Below are positions 7,210-13,731 of a DNA stretch of 15,321 nucleotides, in pieces (position 1 is the first letter of the stretch; each line of letters opens with the position of its first letter). Location of the stretch: NCBI GenBank assembly GCA_024644775.1, contig JAHEHB010000086.1, forward strand, positions 1 to 15,321. The letters run 5' to 3'. Position numbers and translations under genes: made by a program. Under the pieces are notes generated by a model that saw only the letters and a list, made by a program, of their open reading frames with translations, did no database searches and was not told where the DNA came from. This DNA is from Deltaproteobacteria bacterium. GTDB taxonomy: Bacteria > Desulfobacterota > Desulfobacteria > Desulfobacterales > SURF-15.

Positions 7210-7553
7210 ATTTTATGGATTCAAAAGACAGAGCGTGCCGATTCCGCCGAAGTGGCACCGAAGTCCGGGAGCGATTACATCCTTCAGTATTCAGCGGCTC
7301 GATATTCCGTGGTTCTGTGGTTCAATGACCGGCTCCGCGAATTCTCATAGAAGCGTTGCCGCTGGCTTGGAAAGCGTTCAGTATAATCGAAAAAGAAACT
7401 CCAGCATGACAAATATCGAACGCCATTCCATGTAGTTTCATATCAGGTGTCCGCGTGGAGACTTGACTGAGCACCGAAACCTGAATCCCGCCCGGCGGGA
7501 AAACCGATAAACACCCTGAGGCTTACTTGCACCATACCAGGAGGCCACCGTCT
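7210..7553. other. Noncoding or decayed stretch between the importer operon and phaJ
   Basis: No supportable gene lies here. The 66-codon plus-strand frame at 7235-7435 has no ribosome site and low-quality composition. The segment is GC-richer than the AT-rich promoter DNA to its left, and other frames (for example PAPRILIEALPLAWKAF around 7330-7380, broken by stops) look like remnants of coding DNA. A compact GC palindrome (TCCCG-CCCGG-CGGGA) is at 7486-7500. I see no recognisable family. Confidence 0.4.
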
Positions 7554-7976
7554 TCAGGCGGCCGGAGGCATCATCAATGCTTCACCGGTAACAACTGTTT
7601 TTCCATTTTGGTTGATACAAACGGTCTCTAACCGTACGCGGTTTTTTTCTTTGATAAGTTCCAGAACGCTCAAACGAAACGTAAGTCTGTCGCCAATAAA
7701 AACGGGCTTAATGAATTTGAGCGTTTGGGATAAATAGATGGTGCCAACGCCTGGAAACTCGGTACCTAAAATACCGGACAAAATCCCGGCCTGCAGCATG
7801 CCGTGCGCCACCCGTGTTTTAAAAATAGTATCTTTCGCATACGCTTCGTCTAAGTGAATCGGGTTGTGGTCACCGGTAGCCTGGGCAAAACGGTCAATCA
7901 TTTCAGCGGTGACGGTAACCGCTTTCTCATACGTTTGGTCAACAGATAAATGGTCAATCGTCATCCCCTTTTCCAT
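7554..7976 (-). CDS. phaJ: (R)-specific enoyl-CoA hydratase, MaoC-like (PhaJ)
   Basis: This 140-residue single hot-dog protein matches the PhaJ type of MaoC-like hydratases. The hydratase 2 motif ATGDHNPIH is complete, with the catalytic pair D36 and H41 and the conserved N38, followed by FKTRVAHGMLQAGILSG and the PGVGTIYLSQTLKF segment. The reaction is reversible hydration of trans-2-enoyl-CoA to (R)-3-hydroxyacyl-CoA, which supplies monomers for polyhydroxyalkanoate synthesis from beta-oxidation. The first ATG (7974-7976) has AGGGAG seven bases upstream; the second in-frame ATG (residue 5) lies too close to its purine run. The gene is divergent from phaR, which supports a PHA role. MaoC proteins also serve fatty-acid or aromatic side-chain degradation, so the exact substrate is open. 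Confidence 0.85.
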   Translation of the reverse strand: MEKGMTIDHLSVDQTYEKAVTVTAEMIDRFAQATGDHNPIHLDEAYAKDTIFKTRVAHGMLQAGILSGILGTEFPGVGTIYLSQTLKFIKPVFIGDRLTFRLSVLELIKEKNRVRLETVCINQNGKTVVTGEALMMPPAA

Positions 7977-8053
7977 GATAAGTCTCCCTATATCGTATAG
8001 AATCTATTTTCTCGAGGTAGAGTCGTACGTACTCATTTTATAAATTGTGAAGA

Positions 8054-8081
8054 ACAATAGTGCACAAATTCTATATGTCAA
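8054..8081 (-). promoter_or_regulatory. Candidate phaJ promoter
   Basis: On the minus strand a perfect TTGACA (8081 to 8076) is followed after 16 bases by TATTGT (8059 to 8054), a 4 of 6 match to the -10 consensus. The palindrome GTGCAC (8060-8065) falls in the spacer next to the -10 box, where a bound repressor would block RNA polymerase. Confidence 0.5.
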
Positions 8082-8103
8082 GAAAATTTGTTGCACTGCA
8101 CAA
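8057..8103. promoter_or_regulatory. Candidate PhaR operators (two TGCA-rich elements)
   Basis: Two related elements share TGCACAA followed by an AT run and TTCTAT: one around 8061-8075 (within AGTGCACAAATT) and one around 8097-8110 (within TTGCACTGCACAATTT, 8088-8106). PhaR proteins studied in Paracoccus, Rhodobacter and Ralstonia bind TGC-rich sites of this kind near phaP and phaR. The first lies inside the phaJ promoter, the second just upstream of its -35 box. A third half-site TTGTTGCA, identical to 8088-8095, occurs at 8197-8204 in the phaR leader. Binding is inferred. Confidence 0.5.
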
Positions 8104-8136
8104 TTTCTATTAAAAAAATAAAAAATAAATAACATA

Positions 8137-8165
8137 TTGAAATTTATATATAGTTTTATTGTAAT
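8137..8165 (+). promoter_or_regulatory. Candidate phaR promoter
   Basis: TTGAAA (8137-8142) and TGTAAT (8160-8165) are each 5 of 6 matches to the sigma70 boxes, at the optimal 17-base spacing in very AT-rich DNA. The leader to the phaR ATG would be about 80 bases and contains the GGTAA-N4-TTACC inverted repeat (8175-8188) near the start point and the TTGTTGCA half-site at 8197-8204. Confidence 0.5.
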
Positions 8166-8251
8166 GTTATTATTGGTAAGGGTTTACCCGATTATTTTGT
8201 TGCAAAACGTCAAACGCTTTTATAGACTTTTTTAATCAAGGAGAAAACCCC

Positions 8252-8698
8252 ATGGCAGACATCGTTCTCATCAAAAAATATGCGAATCGACGGCTGTATG
8301 ATACTGAAAAAAGTACGTACATCAGCCTAAACGATTTAACCGCAATGATCAGAGACGGCAGACAGGCGAAGGTTATTGAGGCGAATACAAAGGAGGACGT
8401 CACCGCGTTTATCTTGACTCAAATTATCCTGGAAGAGGCAAAAAAGAAAAATACTTTACTACCGGTGCCGCTTCTCAGTCTCATCATCCAATATGGAGAA
8501 AATATTCTCGCTGAATTTTTCGAAAAATATCTTTTTCAAATCGTCGAAACGTATATTCGTTATCGGAAAACTTTCGACGAGCGGTTCAAAAACTGGCTGG
8601 AACTCGGGTGGGATCTTCCATCGACATCTTTTTTGGATTTTTTTCCAAATCCTGTCGATACGACGAAAAATTTAAAAAGCAAGAAAAAGAGGAAATAA
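8252..8698 (+). CDS. phaR: Polyhydroxyalkanoate synthesis regulator PhaR
   Basis: This 148-residue protein starts with the hallmark PHB_acc_N domain: IKKYANRRLYDTEKSTYISL (residues 7-26), the DNA-binding signature of PhaR, followed by DLTAMIRDG and DVTAFILTQIILEEA. The C-terminal part (about 70-120) is the helical PHB_acc region thought to sense PHA granules and dimerise; the tail is Lys-rich. In studied bacteria PhaR represses phasin genes and itself and is released when it binds nascent PHA. An AAGGAG site lies eight bases upstream of the ATG. The gene is divergent from phaJ, with TGC-rich candidate operators between them. No PHA synthase or phasin gene is in the window. The C-terminus is shorter than that of some homologues, without clear loss of a domain. 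Confidence 0.92.
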   Translation: MADIVLIKKYANRRLYDTEKSTYISLNDLTAMIRDGRQAKVIEANTKEDVTAFILTQIILEEAKKKNTLLPVPLLSLIIQYGENILAEFFEKYLFQIVETYIRYRKTFDERFKNWLELGWDLPSTSFLDFFPNPVDTTKNLKSKKKRK

Positions 8699-8733
8699 AA
8701 CGTATTATAGAAAACCCAACTTTGAATCGAGAC

Positions 8734-8970
8734 CTACCGGCCGGCCGCCAAGGCGTACATCATCGCCTGGTTCATCATTTCAAGTACTTCGTCAACCTGC
8801 GTTTGGGTCATGTGTCCCTGATCCAACAATATCTGTCCCAGCAGCCTGTGTTTACCTTGCTCAACATTCTCTTTTGCCTGAATCGATAAGGCATCGACAA
8901 GCTGCGATGTTGTGATAAATCCCTTATCCACGGCAATTGATCCAAATCGGGACTCCACTCTTTTTTTCAT
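8734..8970 (-). CDS. Small MshEN/GspE-N-like protein
   Basis: This 78-residue protein carries two copies of a 24-residue pattern found in MshEN (T2SSE_N) domains. Copy 1 (residues 8-31, starting RFGSIAVDKGFITTSQL) fits R-[LF]-G ... G-x-I ... L-x-x-x-L-x-x-Q well. Copy 2 (43-66, starting LLGQILLDQGHMTQTQV) keeps the hydrophobic and Gly positions but has Leu for the first Arg and Met for the last Gln. The linker is 11 residues, longer than the five seen in classic MshEN. MshEN domains of type II/IV secretion ATPases bind cyclic di-GMP; here no ATPase is attached. The ATG at 8968-8970 is chosen because AAGGAG lies seven bases upstream; an ATG 24 bases earlier lacks such a site. It converges on phaR. 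Its function is unknown. Confidence 0.7.
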   Translation of the reverse strand: MKKRVESRFGSIAVDKGFITTSQLVDALSIQAKENVEQGKHRLLGQILLDQGHMTQTQVDEVLEMMNQAMMYALAAGR

Positions 8971-9237
8971 GCGTTGCTCCTTTTCGTAAATCACATCATA
9001 ATGAAATCAAATAAACATCAAACCCATCGTTATATATCGGCACTTATTGCCAAACCCTTAAACGAACTTTCAAAACGTTCAGGTTCCGAAATAGACAGGA
9101 TTTACAGACCTGCCCCGGCGCGACTGGTCATAGGTTGCACGACTTCTGGTTTTTACGGAGCTGAAAGCCTGAAAGGGTCACCACTTATATTCGGTCCGGA
9201 CCAGGGATAATCAGGGTATTAACAGAGCCTTTTTCGC

Positions 9238-9265
9238 TTGACAAAATTCAGCGTAGCTGTAATGT
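9238..9265 (+). promoter_or_regulatory. Candidate promoter of the bamA operon
   Basis: A perfect TTGACA (9238-9243) is followed after 16 bases by TAATGT (9260-9265), a weak -10 box; TGTAAT (9258-9263) matches better but is only 14 bases away. The leader to the bamA ATG would be about 85 bases. Only the -35 box is strong. Confidence 0.4.
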
Positions 9266-9278
9266 AGCTTTTCAACAA

Positions 9279-9294
9279 ATGAGCAATCGTTCAT
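9279..9294. promoter_or_regulatory. Candidate TetR-like operator in the bamA leader
   Basis: ATGAGCAATCGTTCAT is a 16-bp near-palindrome (6 of 8 pairs match) placed just after the candidate -10 box. Its right half (ATGAACGA on the other strand) resembles the GAACG half-sites of TetR-family regulators of acyl-CoA catabolism. A related palindrome with the GAACGTT half is at 9064-9080. No regulator gene is in the window. Confidence 0.35.
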
Positions 9295-9355
9295 GTCCGT
9301 CGGAAAATAAAATCGTTTTTCCAACCCACATTGACCGCACGTAAAGGAGGAATCC

Positions 9356-10489
9356 ATGTCTGATTTAAGCTGGCTACCGAAAGAATCCGGCACGAAAAAT
9401 CATTTCTTGTGGGAAGCAGAACATTTCTCAGATAAGGCTCCGGGGGTGATATTCGAAAAAAAGCCGATCTTAGACCCCTCTGGAAAACCGGTCGAGGATC
9501 TTTTTTCCGCATGGATTACCCTAAATAATCCCAATCAGTACAATTCCTATACGACAAAGATGGTCAAAGGCGTGATTTCCGGATTTCAGCGGGCTTCGTC
9601 AGACAATTCGATTGTGGCGGCCGTTTTTACCGGAATCGGCGAGAAAGCTTTCTGCACGGGCGGTAATACCAAAGAATATGCTGAATACTATGCGAGTCGA
9701 CCCAATGAATATGGGGTTTATATGGATCTTTTTAATGCCATGGTCGATAGCATCCTGGGGTGCAAAAAACCAACGATCTGCCGGGTGAACGGAATGCGGA
9801 TAGCGGGAGGGCAGGAAATTGGGATGGCATGCGATATTTCCCTGTCCAGCGATCTTGCCATATTCGGTCAAGCGGGGCCACGACATGGGTCGGCGCCGGA
9901 CGGAGGCAGCTCCGACTTTTTACCGTGGATGCTGCCCATTGAGCTTGCCATGTGGAATTGCATCTCGTGTGAACTCTGGAGTGCGTACAAAATGAAGCAG
10001 CTGGGACTCATATCAAATTGTGTTCCGGTCATAAAAGAAAATGAAAAATGGGTTCGAAACCCCGCGGTTATCACAGACAGTTATCTTGAGGACGGAGAAA
10101 TCGTTTTTGGAGAGTTCAAAACCGGAGACGAAGCCAAAAAAGCACGAGAAACCGTAAAAACGGCAACCGTTGATTTTGATCGCCTCGATGCCGAGGTGAA
10201 CAAAATCCTTTGGACGTTTACGAACCTGTTTCCCGGATGCTTGATTAAGAGTATTGACGGAATTCGCTTGAAGAAAAAATTTTTCTGGGATCAAGGAAAA
10301 ATAATTAACAGGCACTGGCTGGCTGCAAACATGGCTACTGAAGCCTTTCTAGGATTTAACGCATTCAATACAAAGAAACTCACCGGACAGGACACGATCG
10401 ATTTCATCGAATACAGACGGCGTCAGGCCGACGGCGCGGCATTTGATGCCGAGTTTATGGCCGCTGTTTTGGCAAAACCGAAAGTGTAG
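9356..10489 (+). CDS. bamA: 6-oxocyclohex-1-ene-1-carbonyl-CoA hydrolase (BamA/Oah)
   Basis: This 377-residue protein of the crotonase superfamily is full length for the family. BamA/Oah adds two waters to 6-oxocyclohex-1-ene-1-carbonyl-CoA and opens the ring to 3-hydroxypimeloyl-CoA, the hydrolytic ring cleavage of the anaerobic benzoyl-CoA pathway. The family blocks I recall are present: FCTGGNTKEYAEYY (99-112), CRVNGMRIAGGQEIGMACD (142-160), GQAGPRHGSAPDGG (171-184) and the SDFLP that follows, then the C-terminal region with NRHWLAANMATEAFLGFNAFN (318-338), given here only by its ends. The ATG has an ideal AAAGGAGG site five bases upstream. It heads a rightward acyl-CoA operon. The bamA gene is a common marker for anaerobic aromatic degraders. 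A close relative acting on another alicyclic ring (for example in naphthoyl-CoA breakdown) is the main alternative. Confidence 0.9.
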   Translation: MSDLSWLPKESGTKNHFLWEAEHFSDKAPGVIFEKKPILDPSGKPVEDLFSAWITLNNPNQYNSYTTKMVKGVISGFQRASSDNSIVAAVFTGIGEKAFCTGGNTKEYAEYYASRPNEYGVYMDLFNAMVDSILGCKKPTICRVNGMRIAGGQEIGMACDISLSSDLAIFGQAGPRHGSAPDGGSSDFLPWMLPIELAMWNCISCELWSAYKMKQLGLISNCVPVIKENEKWVRNPAVITDSYLEDGEIVFGEFKTGDEAKKARETVKTATVDFDRLDAEVNKILWTFTNLFPGCLIKSIDGIRLKKKFFWDQGKIINRHWLAANMATEAFLGFNAFNTKKLTGQDTIDFIEYRRRQADGAAFDAEFMAAVLAKPKV

Positions 10490-10525
10490 ATCGGACACCA
10501 TAAGGACTTACAAGAGAGGCTTGGT

Positions 10526-11275
10526 ATGCTTTTAGAAAATAAAAATGCCCTTGTTACCGGCGGATCACAGGGGATTGGTGCTGCCGCTTCAATCGAACTT
10601 GCCCGTGAAGGGGCCAATGTCTGTCTGTTATATCGAAAGCATGAAACCGAGGCCATGGAAATTAGAGATAAAATCGTTGATATGGGCCGAAAAGCCGTTG
10701 CCCTCAAGGCCGATGCGTCGTCGTTTTCAGATGCAGAGCGGTCGGTTGCATCTGCGCTTGCTGAATTCGGTAAACTCGATATTCTTGTAAACAATGCCGG
10801 GATGAACTGGGATGGCGTATCCTGGAAAATGTCCGAGGAGCAGTGGGATCGGGTCATAGAAGTCAATTTAAAAGGCTATTTTAACTTTACCCGTCATGTG
10901 GCGCCTCATTTTAAAGACCGAAAGTATGGAAAGATAATAAACATCACCTCTATCAACGGCTTACGAGGAAAATTCGGTCAAACCAATTATTCGGCATCAA
11001 AGGCGGGGATTATCGGATATACCAAAGCGGTGGCCAGAGAACTGGGCGCATTCGGAGTAAACGTAAACGCCGTGGCTCCGGGTTTAATCGAGACCCGCAT
11101 GCTCAAAGAATCGGATGCCCGGAACAAAATTATCGATATGGCGTTAAGTGAAATTGTCTTGAATCGCGTCGGCTCACCTGAAGACGTTGCACATATGGTG
11201 GTTTTTCTTGCATCTGATAAAGCGCGCCATATCACCGGAGAGGTTATCAAGGTGGATGGCGGCCAATACATTTAA
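10526..11275 (+). CDS. Short-chain dehydrogenase/reductase, FabG-like, probable hydroxyacyl-CoA dehydrogenase
   Basis: This 249-residue protein is a classical SDR of normal length. The cofactor motif TGGSQGIG (11-18), D63, NNAG (89-92), N114 and the catalytic triad S142, Y155 and K159 are all visible. The C-terminal AFLASD-like block reads VVFLASDKARHITGEVIKVDGG, the usual FabG ending (last residues 226-247). R37 and K38 after the second strand would suit NADP(H), but this does not settle the cofactor. It lies 36 bases after bamA and 48 before the thiolase, in the same operon. In this setting it may oxidise 3-hydroxypimeloyl-CoA, or 6-hydroxycyclohex-1-ene-1-carbonyl-CoA in place of the zinc-dependent BamQ. 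A plain FabG role in fatty acid synthesis is less likely given the neighbours. A GAGAGG ribosome site lies about six bases upstream. Confidence 0.88.
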   Translation: MLLENKNALVTGGSQGIGAAASIELAREGANVCLLYRKHETEAMEIRDKIVDMGRKAVALKADASSFSDAERSVASALAEFGKLDILVNNAGMNWDGVSWKMSEEQWDRVIEVNLKGYFNFTRHVAPHFKDRKYGKIINITSINGLRGKFGQTNYSASKAGIIGYTKAVARELGAFGVNVNAVAPGLIETRMLKESDARNKIIDMALSEIVLNRVGSPEDVAHMVVFLASDKARHITGEVIKVDGGQYI

Positions 11276-11323
11276 CCAGCCGTAAGCAAAAGGCTGAAAA
11301 CTGACTATCGGGAGCAAGGTTTT

Positions 11324-12490
11324 ATGGGTAAAGTCGCAATCATCGGTGTCGGTCAAAGTACGTTTGTACGGAGTTATCCTGGATCCATAAGAGAAATGGT
11401 TTTTGAAGGATTCAAAGAAGCCCTGCTGGATGCCCGAATCGGGGCAAAAGACATCGATGCCTCGGTCGTATGTTCTGCTCCGGAATACGATAAACAGCGC
11501 TCCCCGGCCGGTGTATTGGCAGAATATCTTGGACTCAATCCACAGCCGACGTTTTATGTGGAGACCCTGTGTTCATCCGGCAGTACCGGTCTTCGCCTCG
11601 CCTATTCACTGATTGAGTGTGGGCTTCATGATATGATAGCCGTTATCGGATTCCAAAAAATGTCCGAGATTTCCTCTGCTGAATCCCAGGAGCGAATGGG
11701 ACGGGGAGCGGACATCCAATGGGAAAGCCCATTTGGCACCATGATGCCGGCATATTATGCGATGTACGCCAGAGCGCACATGGCAAAATATGGGACCTCG
11801 CTGGATGATTTGGCACTGATCCGGGTAAAAGCCGCTGCCTACGGCCAATTAAACGAAACGGCCGTTTACCGAAAGCCGGTTTCATTTGAGATGTTTTCGG
11901 ATCCGGAAAATCGAATGTCCGGCACGGTGGCAAGCCCCCTTCGGGTGGGTGATTGTTGTGCCAATGCAGATGGCAGTTCCTGTGTGATCGTTGCCAACGA
12001 AGAAAGAGCCAAAGCACTTTCCAATGAGCCGGTCTGGGTTCTGGGGCTCGGTGCGGCATCGGCAAGTGTAAATCTGTCTGCAAGAAGTCTTTTCACAGGA
12101 CTCACCGTGGCACAAAAAGCTGCGGATCAGGCATACAAAATGGCCGGAATAGCAGCAAAAGACATCGATATTGCGGAAGTGCATGATTGCTTTACTGTTG
12201 CAGAACTAATGGCATATGAAGATCTCGGATTTGCATCCCCGGGGGAAGGACGAGACCTCATTCAAAGCAGAGAAACTTATAAAGAAGGTACGATTCCGGT
12301 GAATATAGATGGCGGATTGCTCTCAAAGGGGCATCCCATCGGGGCCACCGGCGGCTCACAGATGAGAACCATTGTCAAACAGCTTCGCGGGGAAGCCGGC
12401 GAGGTGCAGGTACACAATCCCGAAATAGGCCTGGTTCACAATATCGGTGGGGTGGGACTTTACGGAAATGTCACCATTCTGGGGAGATAG
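11324..12490 (+). CDS. Thiolase-fold acyl-CoA acyltransferase (SCP2-thiolase-like, BbsB-like)
   Basis: This 388-residue protein has the thiolase fold. The nucleophile C83 lies in ETLCSSGSTG, HDCF is at 287-290 and GHPIGATGG with H337 is at 336-344. The second cysteine of canonical thiolases (CxGxG near the C-terminus) is replaced by HNIGGVG (372-378), as in the SCP2-thiolase-like group. Such proteins often need a DUF35 partner; the next gene, two bases later, encodes one. The best known pair of this type is BbsB/BbsA, the benzoylsuccinyl-CoA thiolase of anaerobic toluene degradation. Here a thiolytic cleavage of 3-oxopimeloyl-CoA to glutaryl-CoA and acetyl-CoA is the most economical role, but it is inferred from the operon. 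GGGAG lies about nine bases upstream of the ATG. Confidence 0.88.
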   Translation: MGKVAIIGVGQSTFVRSYPGSIREMVFEGFKEALLDARIGAKDIDASVVCSAPEYDKQRSPAGVLAEYLGLNPQPTFYVETLCSSGSTGLRLAYSLIECGLHDMIAVIGFQKMSEISSAESQERMGRGADIQWESPFGTMMPAYYAMYARAHMAKYGTSLDDLALIRVKAAAYGQLNETAVYRKPVSFEMFSDPENRMSGTVASPLRVGDCCANADGSSCVIVANEERAKALSNEPVWVLGLGAASASVNLSARSLFTGLTVAQKAADQAYKMAGIAAKDIDIAEVHDCFTVAELMAYEDLGFASPGEGRDLIQSRETYKEGTIPVNIDGGLLSKGHPIGATGGSQMRTIVKQLRGEAGEVQVHNPEIGLVHNIGGVGLYGNVTILGR

Positions 12491-12492
12491 AA

Positions 12493-12927
12493 ATGGCTGA
12501 TAAAAGAGAGGTAGATGATCGATTCAAACAATTTGGTACGGTGAGTTTTACCGCAATCACAAAAATAAATGACTTCGTCGATCACTTGAAACAACGTAAG
12601 CTAACGGGAACCCGCTGCAAAGACTGCGATCTTGTCTTTTTCCCCCCCCGCGCAGATTGCTATCAATGTCTCACCGGCAACATGGAATGGTATGAAGTTT
12701 CAGGGAACGGAAAACTTGTCACCTACAGCAGACTCCACTACGCACCGGCCGGATTTGATGCGGATGCCCCCTATTATATCGCCCTGCTGGACTACGGAGA
12801 CTACAAAGTCTTCGGAGGAATTGCCGGGGATACCCCGGAAGCGGAACTGAAAGTTGGTCTTCTCATGCAAGTAAACGTCACGGTGCTTCCAAACGGACAA
12901 CTCACGTACGTTTTTGAAAAAGCTTAA
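12493..12927 (+). CDS. DUF35 zinc-ribbon/OB-fold protein, thiolase partner (BbsA-like)
   Basis: This 144-residue protein has an N-terminal helix, a zinc ribbon with four cysteines (C42, C45, C56 and C59 in CKDC...CYQC) and a C-terminal OB-fold starting about residue 66 (EWYEVSGNGKLVTYSRLHYAP). This is the DUF35/OB-fold_aCoA_assoc architecture that binds acyl-CoA and pairs with SCP2-type thiolases. The ribosome site GGGGAG is inside the end of the thiolase gene and the gap is two bases, so the two proteins are likely made in equal amounts and form a complex, as BbsA and BbsB do. All four zinc ligands are present, so the ribbon is probably functional. Which acyl-CoA it accepts cannot be read from the sequence. 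Confidence 0.88.
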   Translation: MADKREVDDRFKQFGTVSFTAITKINDFVDHLKQRKLTGTRCKDCDLVFFPPRADCYQCLTGNMEWYEVSGNGKLVTYSRLHYAPAGFDADAPYYIALLDYGDYKVFGGIAGDTPEAELKVGLLMQVNVTVLPNGQLTYVFEKA

Positions 12928-12948
12928 ATGAAACGAGGTGGCAATAAC

Positions 12949-13719
12949 ATGGCAGATCATAAACACCATCGATTCGAAAAGACGGATGGCGTTGCACGGA
13001 TCACACTTGCACGGCCAAAACACAACGTGCTGAATATCGAAATGATGCAAGAGATTACCGCAACGCTTGAGAACCTCGCCGTCGATAAAAACCTCAAGTG
13101 TATTGTTATCCGGGGTGATGGCCTAAGTTGGTGCGCGGGGGTAGACGTGGGGGAACACAAACCCGATCGGGTCAATGAAATGATCGCCGTCTTTAATCGT
13201 ATTTTTGAGATCTTCGACGGACTGGAAGTCCCGATTGTTGCCGGGGTTCACGGTGCAGCACTCGGCGGCGGCATGGAGCTCGCCATAGGCTGCGATATTA
13301 TCGTTGCAGCAAAAAGTGCAACGTTTGGACAACCAGAAATCAAACTGGGTTTTTTCCCGCCCTATGCAGCCATTCGTTTGCCACAACTGGTAGGTCCGGC
13401 AAAAGCGATGGAGATCTGCACAACAGGAAAAATATACACCGCAACGCAAGCCTGCACCATGGGGCTCGTGAGCAGTGTCGTCGAAGACGATATATTTTCC
13501 GAAGCGGTTGAATCGCTCATCGGCGAAATTCAGGTGTGCAGCCCGCTGATCATCCGGCTGAACAAATTGGCCGTGAAACAACACTTAGGTAAGAACTTCC
13601 CAAGCGCCCTTCAGGGGGTTACAAACCTCTTTTTAAATACCCTTATGAAAACTGAAGACACGCTGGAGGGTATTGCAAGTTTTTATGATAAACGAAAACC
13701 GGAATGGAAAAACAAATGA
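12949..13719 (+). CDS. bamR: Cyclohexa-1,5-diene-1-carbonyl-CoA hydratase-like enoyl-CoA hydratase (BamR/Dch)
   Basis: This crotonase-family protein has 256 residues from the ATG at 12949, which is preceded by GAGGTGG at about seven bases. An in-frame ATG at 12928, directly after the previous stop, would add seven residues but has no ribosome site. The oxyanion-hole motif WCAGVDVGEH (61-70), GAALGGGMELAIGCD (102-116) with E110 and FGQPEIKLGFFPP (126-138) with E130 are in place. The start ADHKHHRFEKTDGVARITLARP, given here by its ends (residues 2 and 23), and the AGVDV and KPDRVNEMI segments match what I remember of dienoyl-CoA hydratases rather than general crotonases. That enzyme hydrates the ring diene formed by benzoyl-CoA reductase to 6-hydroxycyclohex-1-ene-1-carbonyl-CoA. 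Co-location with bamA supports this. An ordinary enoyl-CoA hydratase for pimeloyl-CoA breakdown is the alternative. Confidence 0.75.
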   Translation: MADHKHHRFEKTDGVARITLARPKHNVLNIEMMQEITATLENLAVDKNLKCIVIRGDGLSWCAGVDVGEHKPDRVNEMIAVFNRIFEIFDGLEVPIVAGVHGAALGGGMELAIGCDIIVAAKSATFGQPEIKLGFFPPYAAIRLPQLVGPAKAMEICTTGKIYTATQACTMGLVSSVVEDDIFSEAVESLIGEIQVCSPLIIRLNKLAVKQHLGKNFPSALQGVTNLFLNTLMKTEDTLEGIASFYDKRKPEWKNK

Positions 13720-13731
13720 CCGGGAGGTTCC

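Larger units (their letters stand above)
8995..9355. other. Intergenic leader of the ring-cleavage operon
   Basis: No gene is supported here. The stretch holds candidate control sites for the rightward operon: an imperfect palindrome GAACTTT-CAA-AACGTTC (9064-9080), a perfect 10-bp palindrome GGTCCGGACC (9193-9202), the candidate promoter (9238-9265) and a 16-bp near-palindrome at 9279-9294. A plus-strand open frame covering 8974-9210 lacks a ribosome site and looks spurious. Confidence 0.5.

Noticed and set aside
7235..7435. 66-codon plus-strand open frame
   Set aside because: There is no ribosome site and the composition is low in protein-like character; treated as part of a decayed noncoding block.
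7486..7500. GC palindrome as phaJ terminator
   Set aside because: On the minus strand the T-run comes before the stem, not after it, so it does not fit an intrinsic terminator of phaJ.
8738..8757. GGCCGGCCG and DLPAGRQ-like translation as a dispersed repeat
   Set aside because: The sequence falls in the C-terminal codons of the small minus-strand gene and only one copy is seen in the window.
8974..9210. 78-codon plus-strand open frame before bamA
   Set aside because: It starts inside the ribosome-site region of the small minus-strand gene, has no ribosome site of its own, and its peptide resembles no family I know.
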